Positions 48,221 through 59,972 of a stretch of 64,000 bases of DNA are shown in pieces (positions within the stretch are counted from its first letter, which is position 1; every line of letters starts with the position of its first letter). Both the position numbers and the translations under genes were made by a program. The notes under the pieces were generated by a model. The model was not told where the DNA came from and did no database searches. It saw only the letters and a list, made by a program, of their open reading frames with translations. The DNA is from Lepturacanthus savala (Eukaryota; Chordata; Actinopteri; Scombriformes; Trichiuridae), in assembly GCA_030544235.1 (NCBI GenBank), contig CM060476.1, forward strand, positions 28,498,733 to 28,562,732, written 5' to 3'.

Positions 48221-48887
48221 TTAATGGTCATTGATAGTAACTGGTCTGCTCACTTTACCACCTTCTACAGCGGCTCCACTGACAGCATCCTGACCTACAA
48301 CATCACTTCCTGGTTCAGGAGCTGTAGTTTCCATGGACAACAAAAACAGCCAATTAGGACTGATGAAGACTGCCTACAGAACCGTTGCTGCTCCTGTCTC
48401 ATCCTGATGGCGCTCTACCAACAGCAATGCATTCACACAGCTACCTCCACCATCAAAGACCCACTCCACCCTTCACTATGATCAACAGGTTTTACAAGCT
48501 GTAGGGCTTCAAGTGGACTGAATCCCCCCACACACACACTCACTGATACCCTGAACCCCCCAAACACACACCACCCCCCCAGCTGGACAACAACCAAGGA
48601 CAAGGTTTGAACTGATTTAAGGACATGTCTGAATTACTTTAAACAGCACTGGATTGGAGACATTGAAGCACCTTTTACTGAACCTCTGAAATTATTTGGT
48701 TATTAATGCTGTGAAATACTGTTTTTAAATATGTGATTGAAAATATATTTTTTTATAGATAGAATTTTTTAGTAATCATTTAATCACCATTTTTTATGTA
48801 ATGTCAATGATGAGAAGCAATTTAATTTCAGACTGAATGTAAATGTGGAGTGAAATGACAATAAAGTGAACTTTGAATCTAGAATCT
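48221..48887 (+). mobile_element. 5'-truncated LINE 3' end (copy B)
   Basis: Counterpart of 2324-2990: LINE-like C-terminal frame 48224-48481, CA-rich 3' UTR, and end TGACAATAAAGTGAACTTTG near 48856-48876. Confidence 0.55.
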
Positions 48888-49407
48888 AATGTCTGAGGAT
48901 TTTAATAACATACATAGATGTACTGTGAAGGTTTTAGGTTAAGTATGTTATACATGGATATTAATACATTAGATATAGATATTTTATGCAAGTGACATAA
49001 ATACATGAATAAATTAATTTAAATAAAATAATGTATTAAGGAGGTATATAGCTACATATCAAAGACATGGCATCTCATAAGAATACCCTCCTCAATGATG
49101 ATGTTGGAAAATATCTTAGATGATAGAATTCAGAATTTTTGAGTTAGAAGCAGTTGGTCTGTGTCAGTGATGTCATCATCACCATGGAAAGACCACAGCT
49201 TCGTGACTGAGCTGATTTCTCTAAAAGACATGAAAGCTGATTGGTCAATAGTTTTTCATCAATAACTTTGGATTTAAAGTCCCCACAACCATCAAACTTT
49301 GTAGTATTAATAAAGAGGACCCCAGCATCCCATCCATGGTATCACGACCATTATAAAACTCCAGCAAGGACTCCCAACAGCCCAGACCCAACTCACAATT
49401 TCCACGT
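48888..49407. other. No gene recognised (copy B)
   Basis: Counterpart of 1804-2323; AT-rich left part, no coding signal. Confidence 0.4.
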
Positions 49408-49781
49408 GAATTGTCTAGTTTTTCTTTAACTTTACTTCTCATCATTACAGACATTGATTTCAACAACAACATCATTACATACTCACAATACATTTTAACT
49501 TTTAATTTAATGTTAGTATAGGCATTTCAGGCACTAGAGTGCGTTTGACCACTGTTGTTGACACAGTTGTTCTTCCTTGTACCCACTGGTGTATGTAAAG
49601 CCTTATATTTGAGATTGAACAAGGCCTTCCCATGGCTTCTTGATGAAATTATTTAAATTCATGTGGCCTTCTGTCACCTTTGTGCTGTTCCTGTAATAAC
49701 CCCAGTGGTGACCTTTATGCCAAAAGAATTTCACTTTGTTACTATAGATGTCTGGATTCTGGATGTCTGGAAAACGATATC
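49408..49781 (-). repeat. Array-associated tail segment (copy B)
   Basis: Reverse complement of 1430-1803, joined to the array at 49782. Confidence 0.85.
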
Positions 49782-51136
49782 GGACTTTCCCAGGTGAATT
49801 TCTAATCCAAAACTATACCATTGCACATAAAATGAAAGGTAAATAAGATTTTCTGTAAAAAAAATATTGCACTGATTAGGCCGACATAGCTTTCTATCTT
49901 ATTGTGCTCTTCAGAATGAGAGAAAGATTCTGGAGCCATAAAAACTTTAAAACATGAACCACATGAAAACAATAGCTTTCCCAGGTGAATTCTTAATGTA
50001 AAACTATACCATTGTACATAAAATCAAAGGTAAACAAGATTTTCTGTAAAACTCTTATGGTTTTACAGAAAATCTTGAAAGGTATGTAGGCCTGATTAGG
50101 CCTACATACCTTTTTATCTTTTAGGCTCTTCAGACCGAGAGAATGCTTCTGGAGCCATAAAAACTTTAAAACATGAACCACATGAAAACAATAGCTTTCC
50201 CAGGTGAATTCTTAATGTAAAACTATACCATTGTACATAAAATCAAAGGTAAACAAGATTTTCTGTAAAACTCTTATGGTTTTACAGAAAATCTTGAAAG
50301 GTATGTAGGCCTGATTAGGCCTACATACCTTTTTATCTTTTAGGCTCTTCAGACCGAGAGAATGCTTCTGGAGCCATAAAAAGTTTAAAACATGAACCAC
50401 ATGAAAACAATAGCTTTTCCAGGTGAATTTGTAGTTCAAAACTATACCGTTTTACGTAAAGTAAAAGGTAAACAAGATTTTCTGTAAAAATATTGCACTG
50501 ATTTAGACGTACATGGCTTTTTACCTCATTGTGCTCTTCCGACCGAGAGAATGCATATGGAGCAATAAAAACTTTAAAACAAAAACCACATGAAAACAAT
50601 AGCTTTTCCAGGCGAATTTCTGATCCAAAACTATACCATTTTACATTTAGTAAAATATAAATGAGATTTTCTGTAAAAATATTGTACTGATTTAGGCCTA
50701 CATAGCTTTTTGTCTTTTTGTGCTCTTCAGACCGAGAGAATGCATATGGAGCAATAAAAACTTTAAAACACAAACCACATGAAAACAATAGCTTTTCCAG
50801 GTGAATTTCTGATCCAAAACTATGCCATTTCACATAAAGTAAAAGGTAAATAAGATTTTCTATAAAAATATTGTACTGATTTAGGTCTACATAGCATTTT
50901 GTCTTTTTGTGCTCTTCAGACCGAGAGAATGCATATGGAGCAATAAAAACTTTAAAACATAAACCACATGAAAACAATAGCTTTTCCAGGTGAATTTCTG
51001 ATCCAAAACTATACCATTTCACATAAAGTAAAAGGTAAATAAGTTTTTCTATAAAAATATTGTACTGATTTAGGCCTATATAGCTTTTTGTCTTTTTGGG
51101 CTTTCAGACCGAGAGAATGCATATGGAGCAATAAAA
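49782..51136 (-). repeat. 189-bp tandem array (copy B)
   Basis: Reversed array of about seven units. It has one more hairpin-bearing unit than A or C: a 219-bp segment is repeated (50035 and 50254 start equivalent hairpins). The array runs directly into the forward array of C. Confidence 0.9.
50035..50331. other. Duplicated pair of hairpins (copy B)
   Basis: Hairpins at 50035-50077 (18-bp arms, 7-nt loop) and 50079-50112 (15-bp arms, 4-nt loop) are repeated 219 bp later at 50254-50296 and 50298-50331. Each arm pair is perfect. Confidence 0.9.
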
Positions 51137-51140
51137 ACTT
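51133..51140. other. Centre of the B/C palindrome
   Basis: The sequence switches from reverse to forward array inside AAAAACTT. This 8-bp word occurs both in the reversed unit (AATAAAAACTTTAAAAC) and in forward units (AGAAAAACTTATTTACC), so the junction has 8 bp of microhomology. The two arms meet out of phase by part of one unit, with no spacer. Confidence 0.85.
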
Positions 51141-53502
51141 ATTTACCTTTAACTTTATGTGAAATGGTATAGTTTTGGATCAGAAATTCACCTGGAAAAG
51201 CTATTGTTTTCATGTGGTTTGTGTTTTAAAGTTTTTATTGCTCCATATGCATTCTCTCGGTCTGAAGAGCACAAAAAGACAAAAAGCTATGTAAGCCTAA
51301 ATCAGAACAATATTTTTATAGAAAATCTTATTTACCTTTAACTTTATGTGAAATGGTATAGTTTTGGATCAGAAATTCACCTGGAAAAGCTATTGTTTTC
51401 ATGTGGTTTGTGTTTTAAAGTTTTTATTGCTCCATATGCATTCTCTCGGTCGGAAGAGCACAAAAAGACCAAAAGCTATGTAGGCCTAAATCAGTACAAT
51501 ATTTTTACAGAAAATCTTATTTACCTTTTACTATATGTAAAATGGTATAGTTTTGGATCAGAAATTCACCTGGAAAAGCTATTGTTTTCATGTGGTTTGT
51601 GTTTTAAAGTTTTTATTGCTCCATATGCATTCTCTCGGTCTGAAGAGCCCAAAAAGACAAAAAGCTATATAGGCCTAAATCAGTACAATATTTTTTATAG
51701 AAAAACTTATTTACCTTTTACTTTATGTGAAATGGTATAGTTTTGGATCAGAAATTCACCTGGAAAAGCTATTGTTTTCATGTGGTTTGTGTTTTAAAGT
51801 TTTTATTGCTCCATATGCATTCTCTCGGTCTGAAGAGCCCAAAAAGACAAAAAGCTATATAGGCCTAAATCAGTACAATATTTTTACAGAAAAACTTATT
51901 TACCTTTTACTTTATGTGAAATGGTATAGTTTTGGATCAGAAATTCACCTGGAAAAGCTATTGTTTTCATGTGGTTTTTGTTTTAAAGTTTTTATTGCTC
52001 CATATGCATTCTCTCGGTCTGAAGAGCCCAAAAAGACAAAAAGTTATATAGGCCTAAATCAGTACAATATTTTTATAGAAAAACTTATTTACCTTTTACT
52101 TTATGTGAAATGGTATAGTTTTGGATCAGAAATTCACCTGGAAAAGCTATTGTTTTCATGTGGTTTGTGTTTTAAAGTTTTTATTGCTCCATATGCATTC
52201 TCTCGGTCTGAAGAGCACAAAAAGACCAAAAGCTATGTAGGCCTAAATCAGTACAATATTTTTACAGAAAATCTTATTTACCTTTTACTATATGTAAAAT
52301 GGTATAGTTTTGGATCAGAAATTCACCTGGAAAAGCTATTGTTTTCATGTGGTTTGTGTTTTAAAGTTTTTATTGCTCCATATGCATTCTCTCGGTCTGA
52401 AGAGCCCAAAAAGACAAAAAGCTATATAGGCCTAAATCAGTACAATATTTTCATAGAAAAACTTATTTACCTTTTACTTTATGTGAAATGGTATAGTTTT
52501 GGATCAGAAATTCACCTGGAAAAGCTATTGTTTTCATGTGGTTTGTGTTTTAAAGTTTTATTGCTCCATATGCATTCTCTCGGTCGGAAGAGCACAAATA
52601 GACCAAAAGCTATGTAGGCCTAAATCAGTACAATATTTTTACAGAAAATCTCATTTACATTTTACTAAATGTAAAATGGTATAGTTTTGGATCAGAAATT
52701 CGCCTGGAAAAGCTATTGTTTTCATGTGGTTTTTGTTTTAAAGTTTTTATTGCTCCATATGCATTCTCTCGGTCGGAAGAGCACAATGAGGTAAAAAGCC
52801 ATGTACATCTAAATCAGTGAAATATTTTTACAGAAAATCTTATTTACCTTTTACTTTGTGTGAAATGGTATAGTTTGGGATTAGAATTTCATCTGGGAAA
52901 GCTATTGTTTTCATTTGGTTCATGTTTTAAACTTTTTATGGCTCCCGAAGCTTTCTCTCGGTCTGAAGAGCACAATAAGATAAAAAGTGATGTACGTCTA
53001 AATCAGTGCAATATTTTTACAGAAAATCTTGTTTACCTTTTACTTTACGTAAAACGGTATAGTTTTGAACTACAAATTCACCTGGAAAAGCTATTGTTTT
53101 CATGTGGTTCATGTTTTAAACTTTTTATGGCTCCAGAAGCATTCTCTCGGTCTGAAGAGCCTAAAAGATAAAAAGGTATGTAGGCCTAATCAGGCCTACA
53201 TACCTTTCAAGATTTTCTGTAAAACCATAAGAGTTTTACAGAAAATCTTGTTTACCTTTGATTTTATGTACAATGGTATAGTTTTACATTAAGAATTCAC
53301 CTGGGAAAGCTATTGTTTTCATGTGGTTCATGTTTTAAAGTTTTTATGGCTCCAGAATCTTTCTCTGATTCTGAAGAGCACAATAAGATAGAAAGCTATG
53401 TCGGCCTAATCAGTGCAATATTTTTTTACAGAAAATCTTATTTACCTTTCATTTTATGTGCAATGGTATAGTTTTGGATTAGAAATTCACCTGGGAAAGT
53501 CC
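51141..53502 (+). repeat. 189-bp tandem array (copy C)
   Basis: About twelve units, the longest array in the window. A run of nearly five units at 51727-52617 stays open for 296 codons simply because the period is 63 codons. The hairpin pair lies at 53173-53206 and 53208-53250. Confidence 0.9.
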
Positions 53503-54396
53503 GATATCGTTTTCCAGACATCCAGAATCCAGACATCTATAGTAACAAAGTGAAATTCTTTTGGCATAAAGGTCACCACTGGGGTTATTACAGGAACAGC
53601 ACAAAGGTGACAGAAGGCCACATGAATTTAAATAATTTCATCAAGAAGCCATGGGAAGGCCTTGTTCAATCTCAAATATAAGGCTTTACATACACCAGTG
53701 GGTACAAGGAAGAACAACTGTGTCAACAACAGTGGTCAAACGCACTCTAGTGCCTGAAATGCCTATACTAACATTAAATTAAAAGTTAAAATGTATTGTG
53801 AGTATGTAATGATGTTGTTGTTGAAATCAATGTCTGTAATGATGAGAAGTAAAGTTAAAGAAAAACTAGACAATTCACGCGGAAATTGTGAGTTGGGTCT
53901 GGGCTGTTGGGAGTCCTTGCTGGAGTTTTATAATGGTCGTGATACCATGGATGGGATGCTGGGGTCCTCTTTATTAATACTACAAAGTTTGATGGTTGTG
54001 GGGACTTTAAATCCAAAGTTATTGATGAAAAACTATTGACCAATCAGCTTTCATGTCTTTTAGAGAAATCAGCTCAGTCACGAAGCTGTGGTCTTTCCAT
54101 GGTGATGATGACATCACTGACACAGACCAACTGCTTCTAACTCAAAAATTCTGAATTCTATCATCTAAGATATTTTCCAACATCATCATTGAGGAGGGTA
54201 TTCTTATGAGATGCCATGTCTTTGATATGTAGCTATATACCTCCTTAATACATTATTTTATTTAAATTAATTTATTCATGTATTTATGTCACTTGCATAA
54301 AATATCTATATCTAATGTATTAATATCCATGTATAACATACTTAACCTAAAACCTTCACAGTACATCTATGTATGTTATTAAAATCCTCAGACATT
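53503..54396. repeat. Tail segment and unassigned sequence (copy C)
   Basis: 53503-53876 equals the tail 1430-1803; the remainder equals 1804-2323, in which no gene is recognised. Confidence 0.7.
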
Positions 54397-55063
54397 AGAT
54401 TCTAGATTCAAAGTTCACTTTATTGTCATTTCACTCCACATTTACATTCAGTCTGAAATTAAATTGCTTCTCATCATTGACATTACATAAAAAATGGTGA
54501 TTAAATGACTACTAAAAAATTCTATCTGTAAAAAAATATATTTTCAATCACATATTTAAAAACAGTATTTCACAGCATTAATAACCAAATAATTTCAGAG
54601 GTTCAGTAAAAGGTGCTTCAATGTCTCCAATCCAGTGCTGTTTAAAGTAATTCAGACATGTCCTTAAATCAGTTCAAACCTTGTCCTTGGTTGTTGTCCA
54701 GCTGGGGGGGGGGTGTGTGTTTGGGGGGTTCAGGGTATCAGTGAGTGTGTGTGTGGGGGGATTCAGTCCACTTGAAGCCCTACAGCTTGTAAAACCTGTT
54801 GATCATAGTGAAGGGTGGAGTGGGTCTTTGATGGTGGAGGTAGCTGTGTGAATGCATTGCTGTTGGTAGAGCGCCATCAGGATGAGACAGGAGCAGCAAC
54901 GGTTCTGTAGGCAGTCTTCATCAGTCCTAATTGGCTGTTTTTGTTGTCCATGGAAACTACAGCTCCTGAACCAGGAAGTGATGTTGTAGGTCAGGATGCT
55001 GTCAGTGGAGCCGCTGTAGAAGGTGGTAAAGTGAGCAGACCAGTTACTATCAATGACCATTAA
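54397..55063 (-). mobile_element. 5'-truncated LINE 3' end (copy C)
   Basis: Counterpart of 2324-2990, with the LINE-like C-terminal frame at 55060-54803 and a slightly different G run near 54702. Confidence 0.55.
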
Positions 55064-55527
55064 AATTCTTTAGTGATATTACAGTGTAGATGCATTAACT
55101 GGAAAAACACAACAACCAAGCAGATTATAAAATGACTAATAAGTCTTGCTTGTTCTCTACTCCTACTCCATGTTTCTCCACAGTAAGTCAACATGGTCAT
55201 TGTTAGAATGATGCATATAAGTTATCCCATATTTACTTATTTCCATTCTTTTATTCTTTGTTCTGCATAACATGACAGTATAAGTTTGTGTGTGTATCTT
55301 CCAGGTGGACAATGGAGATGTTGCAGCTGTTGACTTGACCAAGATCTGAACTTCCTTCCAACTGTTCAATGATTTTACCAGGTTCCTGTCGTAATGACAA
55401 GAATACCTACCTAACTTAGGAATTTAGCTGACCTGTTTACATTCTAGAGAAAGGAAAACAAAACCTTGTATTAGTTAGACATTTACGCACAGTGACGACT
55501 TTCAAAGTCTCAAGGGGACAACCAAAA
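55064..55527. other. Spacer, no gene (copy C)
   Basis: Counterpart of 2991-3454. Nothing identifiable. Confidence 0.35.
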
Positions 55528-58500
55528 CTATATAAAATGCATCAATATGTAGCTGCAGTATTTGGCAAATGCAGACAGACATGTGGCACAGGACAAACAA
55601 ATTGGTGGGGTGGTGGAGAGAGGGATACAGAGAGCGTACCCGTGCTCTGTTTCTATCTGCACCACAAGAGGAGTTGCAAAAGGAAAAAGACCAGTACTGC
55701 CAAACGCCAACTTGATTGGGACCTGTCGCCGAACCGCTACCCTCTTGCTCATGGGTTCCTTGACTCGTGCGATGTAAACCAGCATGTCCGGCGGCCCGAG
55801 ACCCTTTTTCCGAAACTTTTGATCAGCCTCTGGATTGTTCAATTCCAGTCCGATCAGCTTCACAGTTTCGGGTAGGTCCACATACATGCACAGGTGATTG
55901 TGCCGAAAGCGCCGCTGACGAGGCCATCCTCGATGTCGACGTTCCTCGTCACCATGACACGCGCGCCGACTTTGATGTTGTCTGGCAGATCCCTCCTGTT
56001 GCCCTTGAAGCCCCAGGGGATCCTTTTCCGATAATCCTCCGCAGGAATGTTGACGACAGTCAACCCAAGGGCTGCAACGGTGGTTGCATCGTGGGCGTCC
56101 ACCTCCTTGTTTGTCGCAAAGATGTGAAGGGCATCCACCGGACAATGTTGGGCGTCGACGACACACTGCTCGAGCGGAGCTTTGTCGTCGACGGAAAGTG
56201 GTTCGTTCTTCTGCTTTGTGCACAGTCTGTTCAACAGCTCAGCAAAAGACCGGTCGTCCTTTTGCCACATGATTTCCGTCAAGGTGACCATCTGGAAAGA
56301 ACTCCAGAGGTCAAGGAAATCATCCTCACGCACACAGAGCGGCTTGGCCCTGCCAAGGGGCGGCAGCTAGTAAAAGTCCCCAACCGTCAAGACTGACATG
56401 CCTCCAAAGGGCCTCTTGTTGCCTTTGATTTGTTGCAACTGCCAGTGCACAGGCAAAGAGGTCCTTGGAAATCATAGAGATCTCGTCAATGATCAAGATT
56501 TAACTTCGTCCAACGCGCTGCCGGAAAGCAAGGTCTGTGCTTTACCGTGTCTGGATGTAAGACTTCTGATGCTGCTGGAAAGCAGGGTTGTTTCTGTACT
56601 GGTTGCGGATGTAAGATTTCATTGCAGATTTCTGCCGTTGCCGGGAAGCAAGGTCAGTCTTGTACCGCATTTGAATGTGTGATTTCTGCCGCTCCCTGAA
56701 AGCAAGATTGGTGCTGTACTGCTTCCGAACGCAAGACTTCATTGAAGATTTATGACGCGCTTGTAATACAGGGTCAGTGTTCTACCGCTTCATTAAGTAA
56801 GTCCTCTTTTTGTGCCGATGCTGAATATAGCTTGCCCTCATTGCCTGTAACTTCTTCTCCTGAAATTCTGATCTACTGGCATATTGCAGTTTTTCAGACT
56901 GACGTCTGCCAGTGGTTCTCTTTTCACCAGAAGGCAGACGTTTGCTGATCGCACTTGCTCGACGTGCAGTTTTCCTGCATCTGCTCGAGCCAACTCTTGA
57001 AACGTACTGCTTCGTTTTCTCACACAACTACACCAACGCTGATGTAGTTGGTTGGACGCTGGTTCTGGCACAGCATCTGGAGTGAGAACCGTGTCAGCTT
57101 CACATTCTGAGGTGTTTCCTTCAAGAAAAACTGTACGTTGGAAGACCTCCTGACCGCAGCTTTGGTCCAGTGCAGCATCTGGAATGATAATCAAATCGTC
57201 TCCCAGTTCAAGGGTGTCACCATCTAGAAGAAACGCACTTGGTTCGGTTTCAGCTTCTGACAAGACTGCAACATTATCCGTAGTCACATCACTGTAGTCC
57301 CTGGAGAAGGAAACAGGCATAAGCTCATAGCTGGCATAAGATCCACGATCCTGCAAAAGCTTATGCACGTGGTCGACCAGATCACTGAAGTCAAGGAAGG
57401 TCAGCATTATTGCAGTGCCGCTATGGTATGGAAAACCGGTGGCTGACCTCGAGTGAGAATCAAAGAAACCATAGCGGCCTGTGTCGTCACGAAAAACTGC
57501 TAAGCATTCAGGTGCGACCAGAAGAACTGCATGGCGGACATCAAGAGCCAAGCACTGAAGTTGAGAGGCAAAGGGCAGCGATACTTGACTTTGCAGACTG
57601 TTTTCTGCAACCTTGAGTGGTCCAACCATGAGATCCATTGAGTTCATGGTAACATGATAGGAATGATCATCAGTAAAGACACATTTTGGCATCTGCTCAA
57701 GGGTCAAGTAATTATGTGTAAAAGTACCATCTGCAATAAGCTGCCATTTCACACCTACATAGTGCGTCTCCCTGAGAAAGCACTCTATCCAGAGAAACCC
57801 TATTGAATTGCAACCCCTCGTTGTGATATGCAAGAAAAGTAAGAGCCATGCTGGTGCACTGTTCACCCGCAAGACATCAGAATGCTGAAATGAAGAAATG
57901 CATTGTGTTACATCTCTACCATGGAAATAAACACTGTTGCAGACATTGTAAAGCAGTACAATTCTCTATCCATGTTATCACCATAAAAAAATATGAAATA
58001 TGAAAACAAAAAGAGACCATTTTTAAAAAATGTTATCAATATCTATAAAATTAGGAATATGTAAACGTACCTCTGCCATCAGCTCCAGGACCTCAGGCCA
58101 CACCGGGTTCAGAGGGATGGAGGGCACGGTCTTCTACTTCCTCAGTATTCTGTGTCTGTAAAGAAAAAAGGCATAGTTTGGATTAAGAAGTGCATAGGAG
58201 ACAAAACACAAAAGAAAAACTGTTGGCATTGTAAATATAAATAGGAAACAAAAACAAAGGGTTAAAAATAATAAAAAGATAATGACCAACAAAAGATGCA
58301 ATTAAATCACAACATTATGTGCAGATAAAAAGCAGATAGCCATGAGCAGCAGTAGGTTATGGTAGAAAATACATTAGTTATTTCAGTAAACTTTCAAAGA
58401 AACAGTATCAGCCTATGTTACCTTCTTGGTGGGACCCACCTGGGTCCACCGAGGAGGGAAGGAAGAACCAGAGACTGGAGCCTTGGCCTTCACAGACACT

Positions 58501-59529
58501 TCCCGTGAAACCTGTGAGGTTGGAGGTGTGAGCGGAGTCAAGCAGGCCCTTGGCGGAGTCTGTGGAAACAATGACAGAGTTTACAATAAAATAGTGCATA
58601 AGAGACACCAGACAAACAGAAAGTTAAAATCCACAATACAGCAGTTATTCTGTAAAATGTTCACACAACCAATAATGGTAGGTAACACACCTTCTTGGCC
58701 TGAGCCACACTAGTCCCTCCAAGAGGACTGGAAGGACGAGGTACAGGGGTCTCGACCTCCACAGACACTCCTGGTGAGACCGGTGTGGCTGCAGGCGGGG
58801 GGAGGAGGCGTCCGGGTTTTTTTATATTAGACAAATGAATGAGATAAGATACACCAGACGAATTGAATATGATGTAAATAAAGGGTAGAAAGTTACGTGT
58901 TGTTGAGTCTGTCAACAGAGACAATAAAATGAGACAAAAGGTTAAAAACAACAACATTACCAAAAATAAAGAAATAAAGAAAGTGATAAACATTCTGACG
59001 TGCATTAACACATAGCAGCAGTGAGGTAAACTTCACAATACAGTGGTTATTATGTTAAATATAATATCTTCTTGGACCGAGTCCAGGACACACACTTGGA
59101 GAAGAAGATTTGTTCAGTAAACAGGACAAGATTTCAAAATGTTTGTAGAAATCTCTCACCGTGTCCAGGAATCGTCATCTGTGTCTCCACCTTTATTGGT
59201 TGGGTAACATGTACTCAACTTCAAACATGTTCTGAAATCAATCATGGAATTATCTAGTCATAATACATCAAAGTAACTTACATTGCTGCAGGCAGCCCGG
59301 GCGGTGGTCACCAGCCTCTAGAAGTCCGTAGCTGAATCTGAAAGAGAAACTCTACGGTCCAGGTTATTACCGGAGGCCAAAACAACGACTGCCTCGGGAG
59401 TGCGAGGCAGAGATAAATTTCGTACCTCGACCTCTACGGCGCTGGCCTTGGCTCCAGGGATGGAGAGGAGACCAAAGGAGATCCACCCCGGCATGGCCAC
59501 GATTCCCTCCTTGAAATACACAAAAAAGA
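55528..59529 (-). pseudogene. Helitron-like protease/PIF1-helicase pseudogene (copy C)
   Basis: Same architecture as in B, read leftward: exon-like blocks from about 59529 (Thr-Ala-Glu-Leu-Phe-Phe start), 58558-58421, 58155-58071 and the long exon from 57884. The protease-like domain is at 57872-57300, basic repeats at 57027-56542, Walker B at about 56496-56476, the shared TAG at 56369-56367, and helicase pieces at 56333-55860 and 55870-55640. The damage pattern is the same as in A and B. Confidence 0.75.
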
Positions 59530-59759
59530 GCTCTGCCGTCTGCGAGAATGCCACCTATCTTGTCTTGGTTATGTCTTCTACTGTCTTATTCATGTTTACT
59601 ATTAATTGATCTGAGACTGATCAAAGGCACAGCAATCCATGATAAGACCACCTGATTTGTCTTGTTTACTTCTGCTACTGATTGATCTGAGACACACCTA
59701 AAACATTGTAACATTCTGTGGTGTGTAAATAACTCTGTGACCTTGATTTCAACTCTATT

Positions 59760-59957
59760 TGCCTCACGGGTCATTTTGACCCGAAGACCACCTTTGTAAA
59801 TTTTTTTGTACAGCTTACATGGAAATGTGAATAAAAACATTTCTTTTTTTATACTGTTGGGGCTAATCTAGGAAAAGTCATGAAATTTAAAGTTAAAAAA
59901 AATAGCATTTAGGGGATTTCTTTTTGGTTTTTAACACAGTGGCAACAGGAGGGTTAA
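59760..59957. mobile_element. piggyBac-like terminus at TTAA (copy C)
   Basis: Inverse of the B copy: CAGTGGCAACAGGAGGG followed by TTAA at 59954-59957, with CGGGTCATTTTGACCCG near 59767-59783. The element interior cannot be delimited. Confidence 0.6.
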
Positions 59958-59972
59958 TGATGTTTTACGACA

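Larger units (their letters stand above)
30303..51136 (-). repeat. Amplicon copy B (reversed)
   Basis: Reverse complement of copy A from its 19484 edge back into the 189-bp array. It contains the same LINE, Helitron-like, CACTA-like, L1 and MITE insertions at matching positions, and also keeps the 1.36-kb segment missing in A. Differences from A are scattered single bases and short indels, mostly in simple repeats, plus one extra 219-bp hairpin-bearing array unit. Confidence 0.95.

Noticed and set aside
51727..52617. 296-codon open frame in the C array as a protein gene
   Set aside because: It is one open 63-codon unit repeated; frames break at each 188-bp or odd unit, there is no splice or start context, and the composition is that of AT-rich satellite.
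51141..53502. CRISPR-like array
   Set aside because: The whole 189-bp unit is conserved, with no short direct repeats alternating with unique spacers, and the genome is eukaryotic.
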